Part shown: positions 1 through 4,953 of the stretch, piece after piece
How positions within the stretch are numbered: position 1 is the first letter of the stretch
How the letters are laid out: every line of letters starts with the position of its first letter
NCBI RefSeq assembly: GCF_002368115.1
Contig: NZ_AP018316.1
Span: 4,446,188 to 4,453,719, forward strand
Source: Dolichospermum compactum NIES-806
Lineage (GTDB): Bacteria > Cyanobacteriota > Cyanobacteriia > Cyanobacteriales > Nostocaceae
DNA: 7,532 bases
Reading direction: 5' to 3'
Notes under the pieces: generated by a model
Databases searched by the model: none
What the model saw: the letters and a program-made list of their open reading frames with translations, nothing else
What the model was told of the DNA's origin: nothing
Program-made: the position numbers and the translations under genes

Positions 1-996
1 AACTAATGATAAATCACAAGCTGTCAGGGAATACGGTAGCACACTCTTGTCTTGATAAGGAAGGAAGAGAAAGTTTTTTAGTCCCAAGCGTTTGACATCT
101 TGAATAAAACTTTCCCGTTTTGGTCCACCACCAATACAAACGAACTGAATTGGTTCATTTTGTAATTTTTGAGCAGTTGCCAAAATAGTGTCCGTATCAT
201 GACATCTACCCATATTACCAGAATAAAGAACTGTGAATATGCTGTCCAAGTTATGTTGTTTAGCAAACCAGTTTTTTTCTTTGGTAATGGGTAAGATTAA
301 CTCAGAATCGCCCCAACTATGAATCACAGACACCTTATCAGCTACTTCTGGACAGATTGCTATAACCCTTTCCTTCATAGCAGGACTCAGGACAATAATC
401 CCTTTGGATTTTTGCCAAATCTTGCGGTTGATTGCCCACCAAAACTTGGCTAACCAGTGCTTTTTAGAAACTACTCCTAAAGCGATCGCAATGTCTGGAT
501 ACAAATCATATATTAAACATACATAGGGAAATTTTAATAATAAATGAGTTAAATATCCGGCTATGGATAAAAAAGGAGGTGCTGAAGTTAATAAAAATAC
601 ATCATTCTTACGAGCATTTCTGATAATATGCAAAAAAGCCCGCAATGTAAATAAAACACCACTGATAGCTTTCCCGCGAATCCTATCAGACCATATCTGA
701 GTAGATCGGGATCTTTTAACGCGAATATTGCCTAACTGCTCTAGGGCTGGGGCTTGAGCAGTAGTAAAAGCATATCCTGGTTGTCCAGTGAATACTCTAA
801 TCTTAATTCCTTGTTTCTCCAACTGTTTGACTAGTTCTTCAATCAACTGTCCTGTTGCCGCATAGTCTGGAGGAAAAAACTCAGTTATCACAGACAAAGT
901 AGTTAGTTTATGATACAACATATCACTAATTTCAGAAAGCTGTTCAGCCTCTATGGAATGCAAGGGATATTTTATAGAACTCTTACGATTGGACAT
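1..996 (-). CDS. GT4-family glycosyltransferase (3' end outside the window)
   Basis: This reading frame is open for 332 codons on the minus strand and runs off the left edge, so the C-terminus is missing. The protein looks like a GT-B fold, family 4 glycosyltransferase of the WbuB type, which transfers a sugar from a nucleotide-sugar in capsule, exopolysaccharide or O-antigen synthesis at the cytoplasmic membrane. Seen: an N-terminal Rossmann start with FFPPDYAATGQLIEEL (about residues 40-55), the LIYDLYPDIA segment (161-170), IIVLSPAMKERV (200-211), and the donor-binding half with LYSGNMGR (257-264) and CIGGGPKR (287-294). The catalytic EX7E region would lie beyond the edge. ATG at 996 was chosen. 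ATG at 1029 and 921 are in frame, and 921 sits just before the conserved domain. None has a clear Shine-Dalgarno. A HIP1 site (482-489) lies inside. The acceptor and sugar cannot be told. Confidence 0.9.
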   Translation of the reverse strand, partial: MSNRKSSIKYPLHSIEAEQLSEISDMLYHKLTTLSVITEFFPPDYAATGQLIEELVKQLEKQGIKIRVFTGQPGYAFTTAQAPALEQLGNIRVKRSRSTQIWSDRIRGKAISGVLFTLRAFLHIIRNARKNDVFLLTSAPPFLSIAGYLTHLLLKFPYVCLIYDLYPDIAIALGVVSKKHWLAKFWWAINRKIWQKSKGIIVLSPAMKERVIAICPEVADKVSVIHSWGDSELILPITKEKNWFAKQHNLDSIFTVLYSGNMGRCHDTDTILATAQKLQNEPIQFVCIGGGPKRESFIQDVKRLGLKNFLFLPYQDKSVLPYSLTACDLSLV

Positions 997-1028
997 TGTA
1001 TAATTTTCGTTAAATACTGGCTTTGACA

Positions 1029-1202
1029 TAATTAGGGGTTGTTGAATAAGTTTTCTAGTGAAGGGATGTTACAGGTGCTACGCCACCAGACAGGTGAGAG
1101 TTTCAGCTATCTGTCATCCTCAAACTTTTAAGTTCATTAAAGGTAAAATACTCCGTTTTAGTACTACCCTACGGGTTACTTTTTTTCAGCAAGCCCTAAT
1201 TA
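1029..1202. mobile_element. MITE-like element with imperfect TIRs and TAATTA flanks
   Basis: The left end (from 1035) reads GGGGTTGTTGAATAAG. The right end (to 1196), read inward on the other strand, is GGGCTTGCTGAAAAAA. They agree at 12 of the first 15 positions. Both ends are directly flanked by TAATTA (1029-1034 and 1197-1202), a possible target duplication, although the word is itself a palindrome and could be part of the inverted repeat. The 162-bp interior has no transposase, so this would be a non-autonomous element mobilised in trans. The ends resemble those of small cyanobacterial DDE insertion sequences from memory; family not assigned. It sits directly upstream of the glycosyltransferase, and its left flank overlaps that gene's alternative ATG at 1029. 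Confidence 0.6.
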
Positions 1203-1219
1203 TATGATAATAATTAGAA

Positions 1220-1285
1220 TTTGCCGACTTTCATTTAGTGTTATTACTGATTATTTGGTGTTATTACTGACATAAAATCGGCAAA
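1220..1285. repeat. 20-bp tandem duplication inside an 8-bp inverted repeat
   Basis: TTTGCCGA (1220-1227) and TCGGCAAA (1278-1285) form an exact 8-bp inverted repeat. Between them, 1233-1252 and 1253-1272 are two adjacent 20-bp copies that match at 17 positions (core GTGTTATTACTGA). It could be a regulatory site with two binding half-sites or the remains of an insertion-sequence end. There is no coding content. Confidence 0.55.
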
Positions 1286-1314
1286 AAATTTTAAGAAAAC
1301 TTGCGGGCAACCAA

Positions 1315-1339
1315 ACTAGGTAACAGCGCCTCACCTAGT
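1315..1339. repeat. 7-bp inverted repeat, hairpin candidate
   Basis: ACTAGGT and ACCTAGT are exact inverted copies separated by 11 bases. A second small palindrome and T-rich sequence follow at 1340-1365. A weak transcription terminator reading to the right is possible, but no upstream plus-strand gene is visible for it to serve. Confidence 0.35.
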
Positions 1340-1650
1340 CAAACATTTGTTTGCTTTTGTTTTGATTGAACATTTTTTATTTTATCCCTCATTTCTTTTA
1401 TCACATTTAATTACTGTTTGTCAAGTCGTATATTCACTTAAAGATTTTGTAAGATTCTTAATGCTAGGTTTCAGTTAATCAGTAAACTTTCTACAAGTAG
1501 ACAAGTGTGATTAAATTATCATTATCTAGTATTGAGTCTCGGAAGAGACATTAAGTAGTTCATACACTCTTAAAAACCCATCTGCTTAACTCTTACATTT
1601 TTTCTCTAGCAATACAAGTATACTGAGAACGGTTCATAGTTTAACCAAAT

Positions 1651-1767
1651 ATGAAACCCCCTGGTAAACCTCTCCCTAACGAACACGCCGATATTGGTGC
1701 TGCAAAGACTATCAGAGATAGAGGTTTCAAAATAGTACGTGGGGACTCCGCGAAACTTGCTGTTTAA
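1651..1767 (+). pseudogene. C-terminal fragment of TnpB (RuvC-III region)
   Basis: A 38-codon frame from an ATG to TAA encodes a peptide with EHADIGAAKTIRDRG (residues 11-25). This resembles the last RuvC motif of TnpB, usually ADxNAAxxIRxRG, in which the Asp is catalytic. Here the Asp (residue 14) is kept and the usual Asn is Gly. The zinc-ribbon cysteines that normally precede this motif, and the rest of the roughly 400-residue nuclease, are missing. Upstream sequence in all frames gives no further TnpB. The fragment is therefore read as a pseudogene, and its ATG is probably accidental. Its place directly before an IS605-type right end supports the assignment. A short unrelated peptide gene is the alternative. 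Confidence 0.6.
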
Positions 1768-1790
1768 CAGCTAAACGCCCAGAAGATGAG

Positions 1791-1829
1791 CCAGTGCGGT
1801 CTTGGGGTTTCCCCAAGTAGAGCAACTGG
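1791..1829. repeat. imperfect hairpin, CTTGGGG/CCCCAAG core
   Basis: CTTGGGG (1801-1807) pairs with CCCCAAG (1811-1817) over a TTT loop. The outer arms CCAGTGC (1791-1797) and GCAACTGG (1822-1829) extend the stem with one bulge. Similar hairpins are, as I recall, scattered in Nostocales genomes, so this may be a separate repeat lying within the TnpB relic. Confidence 0.6.
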
Positions 1830-1910
1830 CGGTATCAGCACGCACTTTTGTGCAAACGTACTGAGTCTGGGAACTTGTGCAAACAAGATATTAAGATTGT
1901 GAAATCTTAA

Positions 1911-1943
1911 GAATCCCCGTGTCTTTAGACCGGGGAGTGTCAA
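1911..1943 (+). repeat. IS200/IS605 right end: guide, hairpin, cleavage site
   Basis: GAAT (1911-1914) lies directly 5' of a hairpin with arms CCCCG-T-GTCT and AGAC-CGGGG around a TT loop (1915-1935). AGTG and TCAA follow, ending at 1943. This order, guide then imperfect palindrome then cleavage tetranucleotide, is the layout recognised by HUH/Y1 TnpA transposases. Confidence 0.75.
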
Positions 1944-3194
1944 CTAGCTTGTGAGCAAATGTCGCCGCAGATGATCTAACGCCGTATTTGCACTCACATA
2001 ACGAATTAAAGACCGTCCCCGAATTGTACCGAAGCGATGTTCAAAACTGATTACTTCGTTACCAGGACCGGCTAAACCAATATAGACTAAACCCACTGGT
2101 TTGGTTTCGGTTGCGCCGGTTGGTCCGGCAATGCCTGTAATACTTAATCCCCAAGTGGTTGAGAGCCGATTCTTAACGCCAATAGCCATTTGTTCAGCTA
2201 CTATTGCACTCACTGCGCCAAATTCCTCTAAATCCTCTGGGTTGACCCCTAATAGTCCGACTTTGACGGAATTATCGTAGGCAATTACCCCACCCCAAAA
2301 GTAATCAGAACTACCGGAAATTTCTGTTAACATTTGCCCCAGTCCCCCACCGGTGCAAGATTCAGCTACAGATAGGGTTGCTCCCGCAGACCTTAATAAA
2401 TTACCAACGACAGCAGCAAGGGTGTCATTGTCAATGCCATAATAATCTAAGCCAGCGATTTCTCTTAGTTGTTTTTCAATAGGTGCAATTAAAGCTTCTG
2501 CGGTTGTTGCGTCTGTTGCTTTGGCGGAAATTCGCAGTCTTACCTCTCCCTTACCTGCATAGGGGGCTACTGTGGGATTAGTTAAGTTAAAGTAGGGGGC
2601 TACTTTTTCAGCTAAAGCAGATTCTCCAATTCCCCAAAATCTTAAACTGTGACTATAGATAATTTCTTTTCCCCAACCTTGACTTTTCAGAAAAGGTACG
2701 GCGGTTTCGGTCCACATTCGATACATTTCGCTGGGAACACCAGGGAAAGTAAAAATAGTTAATCCTGGACGGGGTTGCCAAATAATACCCGGTGCTGTTC
2801 CTGTGGGGTTGGGTAAAATTTCCGCACCTTGGGGAATTAAGGCTTGTTTGCGATTGTTGGCGGACATTATTCTTCCCCGTTGGGCAAATTTCTCGGCTAT
2901 ATCTTCGACAATATCGGCTCGTTCTATGAGAGGAACGCCAAAAAAATCAGCGATAGTTTCGCAGGTAAGATCATCGGGTGTGGGTCCTAAACCACCTGTG
3001 AAAATGAGAATTTGTACTCTAGAGGCAGCAATTTCTATAACTTCTTTGAGTCTCTCTGGATTATCCCCTACGACTGTTTGATAGTAGTGAGGAATGCCTA
3101 ACTGTGCTAACTGTTGGGCAAGATATTGGGCATTGCTGTTAAGAATATCTCCTAGCAGCATTTCTGTACCGACGCAAATAATTTCTGCACTCAT
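1944..3194 (-). CDS. cinA: CinA-like protein (MoCF-type domain plus NMN amidohydrolase)
   Basis: This is a full-length CinA of 416 residues with both usual domains. Residues about 4-170 are the COG1058 domain, with GTEMLLGDILNSN (9-21), TGGLGPTPDDLT (66-77) and FPGVPSEM (150-157). COG1058 enzymes of this type have been reported to hydrolyse ADP-ribose. Residues about 255-413 are the PncC domain, with AESCTGGGLG (277-286, nucleophile region) and ITGIAGPTGATETKPVG (352-368). PncC converts NMN to nicotinate mononucleotide in pyridine-nucleotide salvage. The protein is cytoplasmic; the historical competence link is not shown here. ATG at 3194 gives the usual N-terminus. No Shine-Dalgarno is seen; short A-rich repeats fill the leader. 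The TAG stop touches the right end of the TnpB relic. Probably monocistronic. Confidence 0.97.
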   Translation of the reverse strand: MSAEIICVGTEMLLGDILNSNAQYLAQQLAQLGIPHYYQTVVGDNPERLKEVIEIAASRVQILIFTGGLGPTPDDLTCETIADFFGVPLIERADIVEDIAEKFAQRGRIMSANNRKQALIPQGAEILPNPTGTAPGIIWQPRPGLTIFTFPGVPSEMYRMWTETAVPFLKSQGWGKEIIYSHSLRFWGIGESALAEKVAPYFNLTNPTVAPYAGKGEVRLRISAKATDATTAEALIAPIEKQLREIAGLDYYGIDNDTLAAVVGNLLRSAGATLSVAESCTGGGLGQMLTEISGSSDYFWGGVIAYDNSVKVGLLGVNPEDLEEFGAVSAIVAEQMAIGVKNRLSTTWGLSITGIAGPTGATETKPVGLVYIGLAGPGNEVISFEHRFGTIRGRSLIRYVSANTALDHLRRHLLTS

Positions 3195-3198
3195 GGGG

Positions 3199-3234
3199 AT
3201 TAAAAAGGAATTAAAAAGGAATAAGGAATTAGGA
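3199..3234. repeat. short degenerate direct repeats before cinA
   Basis: ATTAAAAAGGA occurs twice in tandem (3199-3209, 3210-3220), followed by the related heptamers ATAAGGA (3221-3227) and ATTAGGA (3228-3234). The tract fills the expected ribosome-binding region of cinA, which lies on the opposite strand, where it reads as pyrimidine-rich TCCTTTTTAAT and cannot act as a Shine-Dalgarno. Confidence 0.7.
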
Positions 3235-3254
3235 ATTGTGAATCTGGGAAGAAA

Positions 3255-3466
3255 TAGTTTAGGATTTACGCATTGACAAGATTCCCCAAATATGTGACGT
3301 AAATTTTATCCCTTGTAGGGTGCGTCAGACACGATATTTTGACAAAAAAACAGATTCCCTCTATCTGACGCACCCTACTCAATAAGTTATTCCCAAAGCC
3401 GAAAACGACGCAATTTCGTTCATTCATATCATGGTAAATTAGTGAGCGTGCGTAAGTCCTATAGTT
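3255..3466. mobile_element. 202-bp MITE-like element with TAGTT flanking repeats
   Basis: The left end TAGGATTTACGCA (3260-3272) and right end TGCGTAAGTCCTA (3449-3461) are inverted copies with one mismatch in 13. TAGTT lies directly outside each end (3255-3259 and 3462-3466), as expected for a target-site duplication. The interior has no transposase frame. Sequences with AGGACTTACGCA-type ends are, from memory, frequent in Nostocales spacers. The element lies 66 bp upstream of the cinA start and so may have displaced or supplied promoter sequence. Confidence 0.7.
3315..3378. repeat. 15-bp perfect inverted repeat inside the MITE-like element
   Basis: GTAGGGTGCGTCAGA (3315-3329) and its exact complement TCTGACGCACCCTAC (3364-3378) are separated by 34 bases. 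In RNA this gives a strong stem with a large AT-rich loop. GTAGGGTGCGT/ACGCACCCTAC palindromes recur, as I recall, in many cyanobacterial genomes. Confidence 0.85.
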
Positions 3467-3571
3467 ATATTAAATACTCGCCTGAATTTTGCTTATCTCT
3501 TGGCATACAGCAGGATTTAGGAGTGAAACTGGCTTGGTATCTGGCTTTGCAGTTATATCCTGTACCGTGTT

Positions 3572-3613
3572 GCTAACGCCATGCTACGTTATCGGCTGAC
3601 GCTCACGGAAGCC
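3572..3613. repeat. degenerate intergenic repeat
   Basis: The tract is richer in GC than its surroundings and has the GCTAACGCCATGCTACG and GACGCTCACGG wording typical of degenerate dispersed repeats in Nostocales, with a short GGCT/AGCC stem at its right end (3594-3613). The assignment rests on likeness only. Confidence 0.3.
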
Positions 3614-3628
3614 TCATTGATTTGCAAT

Positions 3629-3656
3629 TTGCTATAAACTTAATAAGTATTATAAA
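3629..3656 (+). promoter_or_regulatory. possible sigma-70 type promoter for the 68-aa gene
   Basis: TTGCTA (3629-3634) and TATAAA (3651-3656) are separated by 16 bases, about 45 bp before the ATG at 3701. The surrounding DNA is AT-rich, so chance matches are likely. Confidence 0.3.
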
Positions 3657-3700
3657 ATTAAAGATGGCGGTTTTAACACCATATTTTCAAAATATAAACT

Positions 3701-3907
3701 ATGAATATTTGGGTAAATGAACAAATTGATCCTTCAGGACTGATTCACGCCTGTATTGCCTCTTGTAATGAGTCTCAGGCTAAAGATTGTCATGAGTCGT
3801 TTAAGACTAATCTCACGAACTCTCAAAAGGCAGAGGGCTGGATTGCAAAATTAAGGGTGGTGAGATCTTGGGATGATGTGCCAGTTAATGCTTTAAAACT
3901 TGATTAA
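3701..3907 (+). CDS. small hypothetical protein, 68 aa, Cys/His-containing
   Basis: A 68-residue soluble protein with no signal peptide or membrane segment. I do not recognise a named family, although the composition and a well-formed WDDVPVNALKLD C-terminus look like a real, conserved cyanobacterial protein. The first half carries HAC (16-18), Cys22 and CH (30-31), that is H-x-C-x3-C-x7-C-H, which could bind a metal or form disulfides. The second half (KAEGWIAKLRVVRSWDDVP) is amphipathic and charged. ATG at 3701 is the first start in the frame. The leader is AT-rich without a Shine-Dalgarno. It lies 143 bp before the uracil-DNA glycosylase start on the same strand, so co-transcription is possible but not shown. 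No function is assigned. Confidence 0.75.
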   Translation: MNIWVNEQIDPSGLIHACIASCNESQAKDCHESFKTNLTNSQKAEGWIAKLRVVRSWDDVPVNALKLD

Positions 3908-4050
3908 TCAGAGTGTGCTGGATGAGAAAAAGGGCGATACTTTTGATGAGCTAGACAAAGCCCCAATCTCATTCTGTCTATTAATTGATAGGATAGGTGG
4001 TGATATTTTGCGTTAATATTCTGAAGTTTCCAGTTACAATTTTAACTTCC

Positions 4051-4737
4051 ATGCAGCATGAAACTCAACTTAGTTTATTTGATAACTCTAGCTTAAACCA
4101 AAGAGAGCTAATTCCTACCAGTCATAAAATTCCCATTCCGTCAGGAACTTATGAGAATGTAGAAGAATTGACAAAACATTGTAATGGCTGTCAGCGTTGT
4201 GCATTAGCCCAAAACCGCACTCATGCTGTGGTTGGACGTGGTAATCTCCAAGCCGAAATTATGATTATTGGAGAAGCACCGGGAAAAAACGAGGACGAAA
4301 CAGGTTTACCATTTGTGGGTAGATCAGGACAATTACTAGAAAATATCTTAGCTTCAGTAAATTTAAGTACGGAAACAGATACCTATATTGCCAATATTTG
4401 TAAGTGTAGACCACCGGAAAACCGTGTACCAACGAGTGAAGAAGCTACTGCTTGTAAACCATATTTATTTGAGCAGATTCGCCTGGTTGACCCAAAAATT
4501 ATCTTATTAACAGGTGCAACTTCTGTGAAGGGTGTGATTGGTGATAACCGCCCGATTACTAAAATTCGTGGTCAATGGTTAGAGTGGGAAGGACGCTTAT
4601 GTATGCCTATTTTTCATCCCTCTTATTTGTTGCGTAACCCTTCACGGGAACAAGGAAAGCCGAAATGGCTCATGTGGCAAGATATACAGGTGGTTCGGGC
4701 TAAGTTTGATGAATTAAAAAATCAGAATCAAAATTAA
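4051..4737 (+). CDS. udg: family 4 uracil-DNA glycosylase, Fe-S cluster type
   Basis: This 228-residue protein removes uracil from DNA at the start of base excision repair, acting on products of cytosine deamination or dUTP incorporation. Seen: the Fe-S cysteines Cys47, Cys50, Cys119 and Cys135, with the C-x2-C and 16-residue spacing of the thermophile family 4 enzymes; the active-site motif GEAPGKNEDETGLPFVGRSG (74-93); NICKCRPPENRVP (115-127); and the HPSYLLR motif (189-195). Cys44 makes a third Cys three residues before Cys47. The frame also has an upstream GTG at 3997 (246 aa), but its extra 18 residues are hydrophobic and unlike family N-termini, while ATG at 4051 starts with the usual MQHETQLSLFD. 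No clear ribosome-binding site. Some relatives are annotated phage SPO1 DNA polymerase-related; the motifs make the glycosylase call firm. Confidence 0.95.
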   Translation: MQHETQLSLFDNSSLNQRELIPTSHKIPIPSGTYENVEELTKHCNGCQRCALAQNRTHAVVGRGNLQAEIMIIGEAPGKNEDETGLPFVGRSGQLLENILASVNLSTETDTYIANICKCRPPENRVPTSEEATACKPYLFEQIRLVDPKIILLTGATSVKGVIGDNRPITKIRGQWLEWEGRLCMPIFHPSYLLRNPSREQGKPKWLMWQDIQVVRAKFDELKNQNQN

Positions 4738-4770
4738 GTAGGTTGGCGTTAAAAATTGTCGTTATGACTA

Positions 4771-4826
4771 GGGAACAGGGAATAGGAAATAGGGAATAGG
4801 GAATAGGGAATAGGGAATAGGGAATA
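4771..4826 (+). repeat. STRR, eight heptamers of GGGAATA type
   Basis: Eight contiguous 7-bp units: GGGAACA, GGGAATA, GGAAATA, then five exact GGGAATA. Heptameric STRRs of this kind are a hallmark of heterocystous cyanobacterial spacers and vary in copy number by slippage. It lies between the uracil-DNA glycosylase and Tab2-family genes. Confidence 0.95.
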
Positions 4827-4846
4827 GAGGAGACGCAATAATTTTC

Positions 4847-4888
4847 CCAATGACCAATTACCAATGACCAATTACCAATTACTAATGC
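4847..4888 (+). repeat. STRR, heptamers CCAATGA / CCAATTA
   Basis: Five units alternate as CCAATGA, CCAATTA, CCAATGA, CCAATTA, CCAATTA and end in a degenerate CTAATGC. It is a second, unrelated STRR only 20 bp after the first and about 65 bp before the Tab2-family start, within the likely promoter or leader. Confidence 0.92.
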
Positions 4889-4953
4889 TCCTGTAAATTG
4901 GTAAAGTTAGGAAATCACAAAATATTAAATCATCAGATTTTTACCAATCAAAC

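Larger units (their letters stand above)
997..1650. other. gene-free spacer between glycosyltransferase and TnpB relic
   Basis: No convincing coding frame is seen on either strand. The stretch is AT-rich and holds a MITE-like element (1035-1196), a tandem duplication inside an inverted repeat (1220-1285), a 7-bp inverted repeat ACTAGGT/ACCTAGT (1315-1321 and 1333-1339) followed by the small palindrome CAAACATTTGTTTG (1340-1353), and a 5-bp hairpin GTCTC-GGAA-GAGAC (1536-1549). Promoters for the glycosyltransferase should lie here, but no hexamer pair stands out. Confidence 0.7.
1651..1943 (+). mobile_element. right-end relic of an IS200/IS605 TnpB element
   Basis: In order, the segment carries a short tnpB 3' fragment, about 145 bases of hairpin-rich non-coding DNA, and a typical right end. 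The right end is GAAT (1911-1914), a CCCCG...CGGGG hairpin (1915-1935), a short linker, and TCAA (1940-1943). GAAT as right guide and TCAA as right cleavage tetranucleotide are the ones known for IS608. The left end, any tnpA and most of tnpB are absent, so the element is dead and can move only if supplied in trans, if at all. Its last base is 1943, and the next three bases are the complement of the cinA stop codon. No target duplication is expected for this family. Confidence 0.75.
1768..1943 (+). ncRNA. possible omega RNA (reRNA) scaffold of the TnpB relic
   Basis: TnpB elements make a guide RNA from the tnpB 3' end and the right end; its 3' guide is the flanking DNA. The matching tract here has four successive hairpins: a long imperfect one (1791-1829), CTTGT-GCAA-ACAAG (1874-1887), an 8-bp stem TTAAGATT/AATCTTAA with a GTGA loop (1891-1910), and the right-end hairpin (1915-1935). 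GCAA and GTGA are GNRA tetraloops. If transcribed, the guide would begin at 1944 and read antisense to the end of cinA. Expression is inferred; no promoter is recognised. Confidence 0.45.
3195..3700. other. gene-free spacer, divergent promoter region of cinA and the 68-aa gene
   Basis: No credible coding frame is present. The 506 bp contain short A-rich direct repeats next to the cinA start (3199-3234), a 202-bp MITE-like element (3260-3461) with a second inverted repeat inside, a degenerate cyanobacterial-type GC-richer repeat (3572-3613), and a possible promoter for the downstream 68-aa gene (3629-3656). Confidence 0.7.

Noticed and set aside
78..266. 62-codon minus-strand frame
   Set aside because: It overlaps the glycosyltransferase in another frame on the same strand, and the glycosyltransferase frame has clear family motifs here.
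1411..1443. IS608-like left end: TTAC (1411-1414) followed by AAAG (1440-1443)
   Set aside because: No convincing hairpin follows the AAAG, and both tetranucleotides are common by chance in this AT-rich tract, so the left end of the TnpB relic is treated as missing.
1536..1549. Transcription terminator at GTCTC-GGAA-GAGAC
   Set aside because: The stem is only 5 bp and no T-run follows on either strand.
2803..3276. Plus-strand frames of 92 and 60 codons opposite cinA
   Set aside because: They are antisense to strongly conserved CinA motifs and have no recognisable protein content.
3997..4050. GTG start extending the uracil-DNA glycosylase by 18 residues
   Set aside because: The extension is hydrophobic and unlike family N-termini, whereas ATG at 4051 gives a normal start.
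4771..4888. CRISPR-like direct repeats
   Set aside because: The units are contiguous heptamers without spacers, typical STRRs; no cas gene is nearby.
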